From Oscillospiraceae bacterium (lineage in GTDB: Bacteria > Bacillota > Clostridia > Oscillospirales > Oscillospiraceae), in contig JAFTGE010000030.1 in assembly GCA_017458085.1 (NCBI GenBank), positions 1 through 49,367 on the forward strand: a stretch of 49,367 bases of DNA, read 5' to 3'. The notes under the pieces were generated by a model. The model searched no databases and was not told where the DNA came from. It saw only the letters and a list, made by a program, of their open reading frames with translations. Positions within the stretch are counted from its first letter, which is position 1. Every line of letters starts with the position of its first letter. Below, piece by piece: positions 1 to 9,400 of this stretch. Both the position numbers and the translations under genes were made by a program.

Positions 1-460
1 AGGGCAGAAACTCCCCGCCGTAGCTGTGCACCGCGTCCATATACAGGGCGAGCTTTTCGTCAAGATCGGCAGCACGCTCCGCCTCGGCGTAGAGACGCTC
101 GAACTCGGACGCGTCCTCCATCAGCGGAAGCTCCTCCGTCCAGAAGAAGACGCCCTTGCGCTGCTCAATATAATTGACCTTGGGAAGCCCCGCGCGTTCC
201 AGCTTCTTCTTGCTGTTATAGATCACACTTTGCAGCGCGTGATGGACGTTGTCCATCTCACGGTCCTCAAACAGCAGCTCCTCCAACCGGTCACGGGTAA
301 CGCCCCGCGCGCGGTTATGGATCAGGATCTGTAGAAGATAGGTAAACTGACTCTCGCTGGCCTTGGAGCCGCCGGCAATCAGCTTTCCGTTCCACGTCAT
401 GGAGAAGCCGCCCAACATACGCACATACAGCGTATCGGGCTGCGCTTCGCGCGTTCTCAT
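1..460 (-). CDS. BTAD/SARP-like transcriptional regulator, C-terminus cut off by window edge
   Basis: The frame is open from an ATG at 460 to the window edge, giving 153 visible residues. The start is supported by AAGGGAGGACA just upstream. The protein opens with a strand bearing LGGF, which begins the winged-helix DNA-binding domain of SARP/BTAD regulators. Helices follow (SQFTYLLQILI, RDRLEELLF, HHALQSVIYNSKKKLE) and a YIEQRKGVFFW segment that fits the wing. The last residues begin a helical repeat region typical of a bacterial transcriptional activation domain. It lies 34 bp downstream of pilT on the same strand, so it may be co-transcribed with the pilus operon. The family is inferred from pattern only; the effector domain is not visible. 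Confidence 0.72.
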   Translation of the reverse strand, partial: MRTREAQPDTLYVRMLGGFSMTWNGKLIAGGSKASESQFTYLLQILIHNRARGVTRDRLEELLFEDREMDNVHHALQSVIYNSKKKLERAGLPKVNYIEQRKGVFFWTEELPLMEDASEFERLYAEAERAADLDEKLALYMDAVHSYGGEFLP

Positions 461-494
461 GGCCGTGTCCTCCCTTCCGATAGGTTGATTTCGT

Positions 495-1553
495 TCATGC
501 GCCGAGGCGCTTGGACATGCTCTCGTAATTGACGCAGGAGACCAGCGCCGTATCGCGGGTGATCTTCCCCTCCCGGTATAGCTTGAGCAGGCTGCCGTCC
601 ATGGTGCACATGCCGTCGGCGGCGCCGGCCTGCATAGCCGACTCCAGTTGATGGAGCTTGTCCTCGCGGATCATGTTCTGAATGGCGACGGTGGACTTCA
701 TCACCTCAAAGACCGCCAGCTGTCCGCCGTCGACAGAGGGCACCAACTGCTGGCAGACGATGCCCTTGAGAATCTGCGCCAGCTGGATCTTGACCTGCTG
801 CTGCTGATTGGCGGGGAAGACGTCCAGAATGCGGTTGATGGTGTTGGCGGCGCTGCTGGTGTGCAAGGTGCTTAGCAGCAGCACACCGGTTTCGGCCGCG
901 GTGATGGCGGCGGAAATGGTGTCGTAATCGCGCATCTCGCCCAGAAGGATGACATCAGGGCTTTCGCGCAGCGCCGAGCGCAGGGAGTCGAGATAGCCCG
1001 GCGTGTCGATGGAGATCTCCCGCTGGGTGACAATGGCCTTATTGTGGCGGTGGATGTACTCAATGGGGTCCTCCATGGTGATGATGTGGCAGTCCCGGCT
1101 GCGGTTGATGCGGTCGATCATGCAGGCCAGTGTTGTGGACTTGCCGGTGCCGGCGGAGCCGGTGATGAGCACAAGCCCCTTCTTGTTATCCGCAAGGGAG
1201 AGAATGCTCTCCGGAATGCCGAGCTTGACGGGGTCGGGCAGACCGAAACGGATGACACGAATGACCGCCGCCAGCGAGCCGCGCTGCCGGAAGACGTTCA
1301 CACGGAAGCGCCCCAACTGGGACACGGCAAAGGAGAAGTCATCATCCGCGCCGCGGTCCAGGTTCGCCCGGTCGCGCTTGCTGATGTCATAGATGGACTC
1401 GACCAGGCGGCCGATCTCATCGGGCATGAGCATACCGGTATCCAGCCGCTCCTGCCGGCCGCCGCATTTGAAGGTCACCGGCAGGCCGGCAACCAGGAAG
1501 ATATCCGCGGCGTCCGCCGCAAGAGCCTTTTGCAGTATTTCTAAAATCTCCAT
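495..1553 (-). CDS. pilT: PilT-type ATPase (type IV pilus retraction or T2SS-like GspE family)
   Basis: This 352-residue protein is the hexameric ATPase that powers pilus dynamics at the inner face of the membrane. The chosen ATG at 1553 follows AGGAGAAACT; an 18-codon upstream extension has no ribosome site. Visible motifs are Walker A (GSAGTGKST), the Asp box (IITMEDPIEYIH), Walker B (SPDVILLGEMRD) and the His box (TAAETGVLLLSTLHTSSA). The length and the order of motifs match PilT rather than the longer PilB. It is the last gene of a tight operon whose upstream members are pseudopilin-like proteins and PilC. No assembly ATPase (PilB) is seen in the window, so whether this is a dedicated retraction motor or the only motor is open. 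Confidence 0.9.
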   Translation of the reverse strand: MEILEILQKALAADAADIFLVAGLPVTFKCGGRQERLDTGMLMPDEIGRLVESIYDISKRDRANLDRGADDDFSFAVSQLGRFRVNVFRQRGSLAAVIRVIRFGLPDPVKLGIPESILSLADNKKGLVLITGSAGTGKSTTLACMIDRINRSRDCHIITMEDPIEYIHRHNKAIVTQREISIDTPGYLDSLRSALRESPDVILLGEMRDYDTISAAITAAETGVLLLSTLHTSSAANTINRILDVFPANQQQQVKIQLAQILKGIVCQQLVPSVDGGQLAVFEVMKSTVAIQNMIREDKLHQLESAMQAGAADGMCTMDGSLLKLYREGKITRDTALVSCVNYESMSKRLGA

Positions 1554-1561
1554 AGTTTCTC

Positions 1562-1948
1562 CTAATCTCCCAACCAGAGGTTTCCGATCAGCTCGTCCTG
1601 ACTCCACTCCCGGTCATGCCGCCAGGCAACGACCGTATATTCGCCGCCGGAGGCCTTGACCCCGATGCGCAGGCGCGCGCCGGACAGCTCCAGCGTTGTC
1701 CACCAGACGCCCTGGCCATCCCACTCCATGTCCATGAGCGAGGGGTCGCTTTCATAGAGGTCGGCCAAAAATTCCTGTCCCCGGGCTTCCAGCGCATAGC
1801 GGGTCTGCACGGTCTCGGCGTATTTCTCAGCCAGGCGGCTGTCAGCCCGTGCGGTGGTAAAGCTCAAAATCGCCAGCACCGTCAGGCAAATGCTGATCAC
1901 CGTCAGCAGCAGAGCCAGCGGCCCCAGCTTCACAGGTACCTGCTTCAT
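1562..1948 (-). CDS. Small membrane-anchored protein of the type IV pilus operon
   Basis: A 128-residue protein with one N-terminal hydrophobic segment (about residues 9-32) followed by a hydrophilic domain rich in Trp, Asp and Glu. Its ATG overlaps the stop of the preceding gene as ATGA, and GGAGGTGAAGCC supplies the ribosome site, so translation is coupled. Position and topology fit a minor pilin or pilus accessory protein. A Gly precedes the hydrophobic stretch (KLG-PLALLL), but there is no Glu at position +5, so it is not a canonical prepilin. I do not recognise a named family. Confidence 0.7.
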   Translation of the reverse strand: MKQVPVKLGPLALLLTVISICLTVLAILSFTTARADSRLAEKYAETVQTRYALEARGQEFLADLYESDPSLMDMEWDGQGVWWTTLELSGARLRIGVKASGGEYTVVAWRHDREWSQDELIGNLWLGD

Positions 1949-2394
1949 GGCTTCACCTCCGGGAGAAAGACCGCCGTGTCCAGCCGATAGACAGGCTCGT
2001 CTGCCGGGCCGTCGCGGACAAGGATCACGCTGCTGACCAGGACGCCGCGCTCCGTATGCTTCGGCAGCCAGGTGACATCCAGCCGCAGAGGACCCGCGGG
2101 GTCGGGGTTCATGTCCGTGTCATAGAAGGCCGTCACCCCTGCGGTGTCGGTCATCGGGGAAGCGTTGCCGTTTTCGTTTAACAGCGCCGCCAGCTCCTCC
2201 ACATTGTGGCTGGCTGAGACAGCCTCGGCCGCGTTTTCAGCCAGCGTCACGGCACCGGTCAGACGGCTCGCCCGGCCGCTCTGCACCTTACCCAGGCCGA
2301 AAACCTGGGTGAGGATCAGGATAATGCCGATGAACACCGTGATCATCAGCAGGGTTTCCAGATAAAAACCCGTGAGGTGCCCGTCTTTTCTCAT
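1945..2394 (-). CDS. Prepilin-like minor pilin (type IV pilin N-methylation motif)
   Basis: A 149-residue protein beginning with a short basic leader and the sequence LTG/FYLETLLMITVF. This is a class III prepilin peptidase site: Gly at -1, Phe at +1 and Glu at +5, followed by a hydrophobic helix of about 20 residues. The rest is a soluble domain without cysteines. The start ATG overlaps the upstream stop (ATGA) and has GAGGTGAGGG in front. It is the clearest pilin in the cluster. It is expected to be cleaved and methylated by a prepilin peptidase, which is not in this window. Confidence 0.75.
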   Translation of the reverse strand: MRKDGHLTGFYLETLLMITVFIGIILILTQVFGLGKVQSGRASRLTGAVTLAENAAEAVSASHNVEELAALLNENGNASPMTDTAGVTAFYDTDMNPDPAGPLRLDVTWLPKHTERGVLVSSVILVRDGPADEPVYRLDTAVFLPEVKP

Positions 2395-2855
2395 GCATCC
2401 CTCACCTCGCTTCTCAGATGCAGGAGCACCTGCCCCTCATCCGTGCGCAGGGACAGCAGCCCCGGCGCACGCTCTTCAACAGAAAAGCTTTCCGTTGCGC
2501 CGATGACCTGCGCGCCGTCCGGGTTCAGTTCGGACGAAGCCGGTGCGTAATCCTCAATCAGCTTCCCCGCGTGCAGGTAAACGCGCAGGGCGTAGCCACT
2601 GTCCCCGTCCAGCAGGACCAGGGTCCGGCCCGCGGCGGTATCCTCGACGATCACGGCACCGGCTGTGTCATACGCCTTGACTGCGGTGGAAAGATAGCCC
2701 AGAAGCGCCCGATCACGCATATTTTCCTCCTGCCCGGTGACCGTGTTGCGGTAACTGCCCGCGCCGAAAACCACCAGCAGGAAAAAGCCCGCCAGAAACA
2801 GCGCCGCGATCCCGATCGTATACAGGCCCAGGGAGGGCGTTTGGCTTTGCTTCAC
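2391..2855 (-). CDS. Membrane protein of the type IV pilus operon (DUF4860-like)
   Basis: A 154-residue protein with one hydrophobic N-terminal helix (about residues 9-32) and a soluble domain of beta-rich appearance (LVLLDGDSGYALRVYL, LLSLRTDEGQVLLHL). It starts at a GTG (2855) behind AAAGGAAGTG. From memory, clostridial pilus clusters carry small proteins of this layout (DUF4860). I could not confirm the family, and the call rests on position and topology. SLG-LYTIGI resembles a prepilin leader but lacks Glu at +5, so if processed it would be a pseudopilin of unusual type. Confidence 0.65.
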   Translation of the reverse strand: MKQSQTPSLGLYTIGIAALFLAGFFLLVVFGAGSYRNTVTGQEENMRDRALLGYLSTAVKAYDTAGAVIVEDTAAGRTLVLLDGDSGYALRVYLHAGKLIEDYAPASSELNPDGAQVIGATESFSVEERAPGLLSLRTDEGQVLLHLRSEVRDA

Positions 2856-2886
2856 GCTTACACTTCCTTTCCGGGAAGGGATGCGC

Positions 2887-3204
2887 TCATCCCCTCTTGC
2901 TGTTCACCCGCACCGTGGGCGGCAGGTTCGACGCGAAGGCGTCGTAAGTGACATAGAAATCCTCGGTATTGACCTGGAGCCCGTAGTTTTCCTCCAGATA
3001 CCGGAGATCCGGCGGGTATACCCCCTCCACCGCGTAGCACTGACGCGCGCTGCGCAGGACCGCCGCCTGAATCGCCGCGGCGCTTTCCTCGCCCAGATCC
3101 CGTCCGGGATCGCGCAAAACGAAGAACACCACAAGCAGCACAAGCACCAGCGCCAGCAGTAGCCACCGTATATGGCCGCGTTTTTTTACAACATCCGAAT
3201 ACAT
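2887..3204 (-). CDS. Small single-pass protein, pseudopilin-like
   Basis: A 105-residue protein. Residues 12-31 form a strongly hydrophobic helix preceded by KKRGH, and the remainder has AIQAAVLRSARQCYAVEGVYPPDL. That helix plus a YPPDL turn is typical of type II secretion pseudopilins just after the membrane helix. The ATG at 3204 follows AAGGGTGCC. It sits 10 bp downstream of pilC on the same strand. The normal Gly/Phe-x-x-x-Glu prepilin site is not visible, so processing is uncertain. Confidence 0.65.
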   Translation of the reverse strand: MYSDVVKKRGHIRWLLLALVLVLLVVFFVLRDPGRDLGEESAAAIQAAVLRSARQCYAVEGVYPPDLRYLEENYGLQVNTEDFYVTYDAFASNLPPTVRVNSKRG

Positions 3205-3214
3205 GGCGGCACCC

Positions 3215-4261
3215 TTACGCGATGGCGTTCATCATGCCGATCAGCGGCAGCATCACGCTCAAGAGCGACAGCCCCACCGTAACCATCAGCACGCCCGACA
3301 GCAGCGGGTCGACAATACCCACAAGCCGGTCGACCAGGTTGCCGCAATTGGTCTCAAGTAGCTCGGTCAGGCGGCCGAGCACGTTTTCCAGACTACCGCT
3401 GCGCTCCCCGGCCAGAAGCATCCGGCCGTACACCGGCTCAAACAGCGCCTCATCATAGGCGGCCTGGGCAATGGAATGGCCCTCCTCCATGCGCCGGACG
3501 CAGCGGTGAAGCCGGTCCTCCACGCTCTTGCAGTCGGTCATGGGGATGGAATCGAGCACGGCGTCGTCCTGCATCTCCCCACTGGCGAGGAAGGTCGCCA
3601 GCGCCGAGGTAAAGCGGAACTTGCCCATATTCTCCAGGATGGCGGCGCACAGCGGAATCCGCCGCAGCAGAGCCTCCACCTTGTCGCGCCTGCCGTGGTT
3701 CCAGAGATACAGCCCGCCGAGCAGCGCCGCCGCCAAAAGCACCATCACAACCAGCGCGACCCAGCAGAAAGCATAGGCCCAGCGCACATAGCTGTAAGAG
3801 GAAGCGGAGAGGCTGCCGGTGAGGTTATTGTACACATCCGTAAAGGCGGGCAGCACCATCACCAGCATCACGGCCAGGACCGCAATGATCAGCACCAGCA
3901 TGGCGGCGGGATAGGTCACCGCGTTTTTGAGCTTCTCGGAGATCGTCTTCTGCTCGGCATAATACCGGGCCAGGCGGAAGAGAATATCCTCCAGCCGACC
4001 GGAGCTTTCGCCGGCGGCAACCATGCGCAGGGCGTAATCGGGAAAAATGTCCGCGGCCTCCATCGCCTTGGCCAGGCCGCAGCCCTGATCCACCCGCTCC
4101 TTCATGACCGCAAGGCCCTGCTCCAAAACGCCGCCGGTCTGACTCTGCCCGCTCTGGAGCAAGGCGACGGCCTCGTCGGTCTGAATACCGGCCTGCACCA
4201 TCATGGCCATGCTTTCGCAAAAGGCGCTGACGCCGAGATGATCCAATTTGCGTTTGCTCAT
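3215..4261 (-). CDS. pilC: PilC/GspF-type inner-membrane platform protein
   Basis: A type II secretion F family protein of 348 residues that forms the membrane platform for pilus assembly. The two typical T2SSF repeats are visible. Each has an amphipathic cytoplasmic part (FCESMAMMVQAGI; FTSALATFLASGE) followed by membrane helices (AMLVLIIAVLAVMLVMVL; LSGVLMVTVGLSLLSVML at the C-terminus). Conserved GESSGRLEDIL and GERSGSLENVL segments mark the repeats. I chose the ATG at 4261 preceded by GGGTGA; a GTG three codons upstream (4270) is possible. The window shows no companion PilB. Confidence 0.88.
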   Translation of the reverse strand: MSKRKLDHLGVSAFCESMAMMVQAGIQTDEAVALLQSGQSQTGGVLEQGLAVMKERVDQGCGLAKAMEAADIFPDYALRMVAAGESSGRLEDILFRLARYYAEQKTISEKLKNAVTYPAAMLVLIIAVLAVMLVMVLPAFTDVYNNLTGSLSASSYSYVRWAYAFCWVALVVMVLLAAALLGGLYLWNHGRRDKVEALLRRIPLCAAILENMGKFRFTSALATFLASGEMQDDAVLDSIPMTDCKSVEDRLHRCVRRMEEGHSIAQAAYDEALFEPVYGRMLLAGERSGSLENVLGRLTELLETNCGNLVDRLVGIVDPLLSGVLMVTVGLSLLSVMLPLIGMMNAIA

Positions 4262-4279
4262 TTCAGTCACCCGCTTCTA

Positions 4280-5248
4280 TCAATAATAATACACATCGGA
4301 ATAATTGCTGCCGTCACCGATGAACTTGCTGTCGGCCCCGTTGGCGGCAAAGGTCAGGTCGATCCGCACCCAGCTGTCCGCCGTGACCTCAAACTTGACG
4401 GCGACCCAGCCGGTCTGGGCCGTGTAGAACATGTTCCACGCGTGGTAAAGCTGATCCGGGGCCACATAGCCAAAGACCATCTTGGTCGGAATCCCCTGAC
4501 TGCGCAGCATGGCCGCGGCGAGGGCCGCATAATCAAAGCAGATGCCCTTGCCGCTCTGCAAGGTACGGTCGGGCACGGGGAGATAACCGGACTTGACCGA
4601 CGCAGCCAGCTCCCGGTCATAGGTAACGGTGGCGCAGACATAGTCATACACCGCGCCCACAAGCCCCAAGGCGTCACCCGCCGACTGCGCAAGCTCGGAA
4701 GCCTTGGCGACACAGGCCGAATCCTTTTGATAGTCCACATAGTCGCTGGGCCGGAGGAAGGGCTGGAACGCATCGGAAAGGCTGACAGAGAAGGACTGGG
4801 AAAACAGCTCGGCGTACTTGCTGTCCACCACGTTTTCCATCACCCGCAGGCGATAGGTTCCGTCCCCGCATTGCAGGGGAAAGATCGACGGCGTGCCGTC
4901 GGAGGCAAGATTATAAGTATAGGTCTGATCATCCAGGATGACCTGACATTTGAGTCGTTTTTCGGACACGGCGGAGACGGCGACATAGCCGTCGTTCACG
5001 CCGGAGAGATCCAGGCGCACCGCGTCGGAGCCCTCGGCCTGATCCGCGTGGAAGGCGGCGTCCAGAAAAGCGGGGGCAACGTAGGGCGACGCCGTCGCCG
5101 GCGTTTCCTCTGCCGCGGCGTCCTTGCCGCCAAAGAGACCTCTGAGCGCAAAAATCTGAACCGCCGACGGCGCGCTTGCCGGGGCACAGCCGCTCAACAG
5201 GAGAAGCGCCAGCGCCAGTCCCAGGCACGCTATTCGTTTATAGGACAA
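4280..5248 (-). CDS. Transglutaminase-like lipoprotein
   Basis: A 322-residue surface lipoprotein. The lipobox LLLLSGC follows a hydrophobic signal. A transglutaminase-like core in the C-terminal half shows Cys in SGKGICFDYAALAAAML, His in LYHAWNMFY and an Asp in SWVRIDLTF, in the expected order, so the triad looks intact. The start is decided by the ribosome site: AAAGGAGG at 5258-5265 lies nine bases before a TTG codon at 5248, with no usable ATG nearby. It is co-directional with pilC (18 bp away) and the diguanylate cyclase. It may process or crosslink wall or pilus proteins; that role is inferred. Confidence 0.82.
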   Translation of the reverse strand: MSYKRIACLGLALALLLLSGCAPASAPSAVQIFALRGLFGGKDAAAEETPATASPYVAPAFLDAAFHADQAEGSDAVRLDLSGVNDGYVAVSAVSEKRLKCQVILDDQTYTYNLASDGTPSIFPLQCGDGTYRLRVMENVVDSKYAELFSQSFSVSLSDAFQPFLRPSDYVDYQKDSACVAKASELAQSAGDALGLVGAVYDYVCATVTYDRELAASVKSGYLPVPDRTLQSGKGICFDYAALAAAMLRSQGIPTKMVFGYVAPDQLYHAWNMFYTAQTGWVAVKFEVTADSWVRIDLTFAANGADSKFIGDGSNYSDVYYY

Positions 5249-5308
5249 GGGCCAGCGCCTCCTTTCGGCGGATATGGATTCCGGCAAAGCCGTAGCGGAG
5301 AGGGTTCC

Positions 5309-6442
5309 TTATGCTTTCCTCGCCTGCTTGATCTTATAGAGCTCCTCGTCGGCAGAGGCAATCAGCTCCTTGTAGCCCATACCCTCGATCCAGCGGGCAC
5401 AGCCGATGCTGACCTTGAGGGTATATTCCAGGCCGTCGCTCGCCGCGCGAAGCATGTCGTGGATGCTCTGGCACAGCCCGGCAACCTCCGCCTCGGTAGC
5501 TTCCAGGACAATCATAAACTCGTCACCGCCATAGCGGGCGATATAGGGACGCTTTTTATAGGGCGCGCAGGCGCGCTTGAGTACGCCCGAAACCGTAGTC
5601 AGCGCGCGGTCCCCTTCCAGGTGTCCGTAGGTGTCGTTGATCTTTTTGAAATAGTCCACATCCATCATCAGCAGATACAGCGGGCCGTCGTGAATCTTGA
5701 GCTTGTATTTCATAAAGCCGATGAGGTTTTGCCGGTTGTTGACCTGGGTCAGCTTATCAACGGAGATCTGCTGGCGGGAGGTGCCCATATACAGGCAGAG
5801 AAGCTCAATGGTGATGCTGACGCAGATAACGGGAACAGACTCGCCCACGAAGGAGAGGATCCAAGCCGCCAGAATGCACAGCGGGAAGGAACTGATCAGC
5901 GCCATGTGAGACTTCTTATTGGGGTCGGACTCATAGCGCGCAGCGCGCAGAATACGGCAGGCAAACACCGCGGAGACGATCAGCAGGAGCACCATCTGAA
6001 CATGGAACATGACACAGCGCACATAGCTGCCGCTTTCGGTCAAATAAAACAGCTGATGGTTCCAGAGATTCCCGACGGCCGCCGCGATAGGCAGCAGCGC
6101 CGGCAGATGCACAAGGCGCCGGGTCTTCGGCGTTTCAAAAAGATCGCTGCCGTTCTCGGTCTCGGCATAGCCGCACCAGGCGAACACGCCGACTACCAGC
6201 GAGATGTGATAGAGCGTCTTGAAGAAATAGGACGCTTCCAACCACAGCGGCTCATAGATCCGTACGCCGTTAAAAAGCGTAAAGCAGAAGTTGGAGGCAA
6301 AGTTAACCTCAAAGCAGACAAGCACGCGCTTGAGCCACTGGTCCGTGGCGCTGTTGCTCTCGGAGCGTAACTCCCAGAACAGCAGCAGGCCAACGATGAT
6401 CATACAGATCAAATAAACTTCCGCGTATAGTATTGATTCCAT
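5309..6442 (-). CDS. Membrane diguanylate cyclase (6-8 TM helices + GGDEF)
   Basis: A 377-residue protein. The first ~215 residues hold several hydrophobic segments (starting YAEVYLICMIIVGLLLF) separated by short loops, a sensor-like membrane region. The C-terminal GGDEF domain has DKLTQVNNR at its start, MMDVDYFKKINDTYGH and the active-site loop RYGGDEF, all intact, so it should make c-di-GMP. No RxxD inhibitory site is seen before the loop (RPYI instead), which suggests no product inhibition at that site. GGAGGAACCCT precedes the ATG. Its position upstream of the pilus genes suggests c-di-GMP control of type IV pili. Confidence 0.92.
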   Translation of the reverse strand: MESILYAEVYLICMIIVGLLLFWELRSESNSATDQWLKRVLVCFEVNFASNFCFTLFNGVRIYEPLWLEASYFFKTLYHISLVVGVFAWCGYAETENGSDLFETPKTRRLVHLPALLPIAAAVGNLWNHQLFYLTESGSYVRCVMFHVQMVLLLIVSAVFACRILRAARYESDPNKKSHMALISSFPLCILAAWILSFVGESVPVICVSITIELLCLYMGTSRQQISVDKLTQVNNRQNLIGFMKYKLKIHDGPLYLLMMDVDYFKKINDTYGHLEGDRALTTVSGVLKRACAPYKKRPYIARYGGDEFMIVLEATEAEVAGLCQSIHDMLRAASDGLEYTLKVSIGCARWIEGMGYKELIASADEELYKIKQARKA

Positions 6443-6483
6443 AGGGTTCCTCCAGCAACCGGAATTCTCCCCCGGCCTTTGTC

Positions 6484-9400
6484 TTATCTGGTCTCTTTCA
6501 GGGCAGCCTTGTTGCGGTACATGCGCTCATCGGCGCGCTTGAAGACATCGGCAACGCAGCTGTCCTGCCCGGCAACAAACTCCGACAGGCCGCAGGCAAT
6601 CACGACCCGGCCGCTTTCCTTATTCTCCCGGTCCAGCGCCTCCAGATCGGCCAGCAGCTGGGCGCGGTTTTCATAGTCCTGCCCGCGGAGGATGGCGACG
6701 AACTCGTCCCCGCCGATACGGAAGACGGGACTGTGCTTGAAGGTGTTGCAGATGATGCGGGACGCATCCTGTATGTACCGGTCGCCGGCCGCGTGACCCT
6801 GGGTGTCGTTGACGGTCTTGAGGCCATTGAGATCGCAGACCGCCATGGCGAAGGGCTCCTGTGTGCCGGCATTGAGCCGCTCGTTCATGATGCCCTCATT
6901 TTCAACATAGGCATGCTTGCTCTTGACGCCGGTCAGCGCGTCGCGATTGGCCAGCGCACGGGCCGCGCCCAGCTCCTCCTCGCGCTTCATCTGGGCGTCA
7001 ATGTTGCTGACACCAATGACGATGTGCGGGTCGGTCCTATCCTCCATCCGGGTGGCTTTCATGCTGACCCAGGTGGGCGTGCTGCCAAACATCAGGCGAT
7101 AATTGATGGTGAAGATGCCGCTCTTCTCCAGCTCCGCAAGGAGGTTTTCCTTGATGATCGCGTTGCCGATCTTCTCGCGATCCTCGGGGTAGACCACGCG
7201 GAGAATATTCCGGCGGCTGGTGTTGAAAAAGTCATCGCCGCCCTTTTCAATGTTCAGCTCACGGTACTCGTCATGAGCGGAATACTCAATAAACCGGTCT
7301 GTCTCCGTGTCCACATAGTAGATGCTGAAATAGTCCTGGGATAGGGCCTCGGCAATGGAGCCGTAGGTGACGTTGGCGCGCTTGGCCTCCTCGTACTCGT
7401 TCTGCTTCTTCATCTGGGCGTCAATATCGCTCAGGCCGATGACAATATGCTTGTCATCGTCGGCCAGACGCAGAGCCTTCAGGCTGGTGTAAACCGCCGT
7501 GCCGTCAATAATCAGGCGGTAGGCAATGGAGAAGACGTGGCCGTCGGCCAGCTCGTTGAGGAGCGTCTCACGGTCAAAGGCCGCCAGCGCCTTTTCCTGA
7601 TCCTCCGGCACCACCGCCATAGGGATGGAGCGCTTGCAGTCGTCAAAGAAGCCCTCGCCCATGCGCTCAAGCGTGAGGGCATGACTCGGCCCCTGGATCT
7701 TGTATTCGATGAAGCGCTCGGTCTCGGTGTTAACATAGTAGATGGTATAGTAGTCCTGGGCCAGCGCCTGGGCAATGCGGGAATAAGACACGGTCTCCTG
7801 CTGGACCTGCTCCGCCATCTGCGCGGCGACATTGGCAATGCCAATGACGATGTGGTGGTCGTCATTCTCACTGCGCACGATCTTCATGCTGTAGTAAGTG
7901 GGCGTACCGTCGATCATCAGGCGATAGACCACGGTCATGGTGCCGCGCTTTTCCAGCGCCGGGAGCAGAAGCTCCTTATTCAGCGCGTCGGAAACCTTCT
8001 GCTGGTCCTCGGGATGGACGACCTGCAGCAGATTTTCCTGCGCCTCCTGGAAGAAGTGGATCCCCTTGAGCCGTATCTCCAGATCCTCATAGTCGCCCTG
8101 GGCGGTGTAGTAGGTATAGGCGTCAGAGTTGACATCGATGTAATAAACGCTCTCGAAATCATTGGAAAGCGCCTGGGCAATGGTGATAAACTCGGAGTAC
8201 CGATCCTCCGGCTCCTCGGCGTTGAGAGCATCCTGCATCTGCTCGTCAACATTGCTCAGTCCGATAACGATATGGTGGTTGCCGCGCGTCTGCGCGCTGA
8301 CCGCCTTGAGGTTATAATAGGTGGGCACGCCCTCGATCACCAGTCGGTAGGTGATGGAGAAGTGCCGCCCGCCCACCAGTTGAGCCAGGAGCGTCTCCTT
8401 CTGCATGGACAGCGCCAGCCTCGTCTGATCCTCCTTATAGACCACGCGGGGAATGTTGTCCTGCGTTTCAGCAAAGAAGTCGGCGCCGCTGCGCTGGATT
8501 TGCAGATCCTCGTACTTGCCCTGGGAGCTGAACTCCACATAGTGATCGTTTTCGACGTCGACATAGTAGATGCTCTCAAAGCCCGCCGAGAGCGCGTGGG
8601 CAATCTTGCCGAGGTTCAGTTCAACCGGGGCAGGCTCCTCGCCCCCGCTTCGCCGCCCGGTCAAAAGCCCGGCGGTCACATTGAAGGTCTTGCAGCGCTC
8701 GGCAATGAAGATCTCATACTCCGGCGCGGGAATCGGCCGGGAGAAATAATAGCCCTGCACCAGGTCGCAGCCCATGGCCTTGAGCGCCAGCAGCTGCTCC
8801 TCGGTCTCGACACCCTCGGCAATGACGGGAACCGAGAGATAGTCGGCAATGTCGATGATGACCTCGAGCATGCGGGTATCCTTGCGCGCAGCAAAGGCGC
8901 TGCGGATAAAGTGCATGTCCAGCTTCAGCGCATCGATGGGCAGGGAGGAAATCATGTTCAGGGAGGAGTAGCCCGTGCCAAAATCGTCCATTTCGATCTG
9001 GAAGCCCAGCGAGCGCAGCCGGTTGACGGTTTCGATGATCTGCACCGAATCCTGGGTATAGGCCGACTCCGTGATCTCCAGCAGGAATTCACTGGGTAAC
9101 AGCTCAAATTCCTCCATCAGCGCCTGGAGCGTATCGATCAGGTTCGGATCGTACAGGTCGACGCGGGAGACGTTGACCGACACGGGCACCACCAGATCAA
9201 AGCGCTGCTTCCAATCGCGGATCTGGGCCGCGGCCTCGCGCCAGACGAAGGCGTCCAGCTGCTGGATCAGGCCGTTGTTTTCAAAAAGCGGAATAAATAC
9301 GCCGGGGCTGATCATGCCGAGCTTGGGATGCTTCCAGCGTACCAGCGCCTCGGCGCTGGCCAGCACAGGGATCTCGGGCCGGATGTCAAACTTGGGCTGA

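Noticed and set aside
3476-6370. 964-codon open frame on the plus strand
   Set aside because: It runs opposite pilC, the transglutaminase lipoprotein and the diguanylate cyclase, all of which have motifs and ribosome sites. Long antisense frames are common in GC-rich DNA, and this one shows no protein motif.
7447-9099. 550-codon plus-strand frame
   Set aside because: It is the mirror of the repeat region of the large c-di-GMP protein and repeats with the same period only because that protein does.
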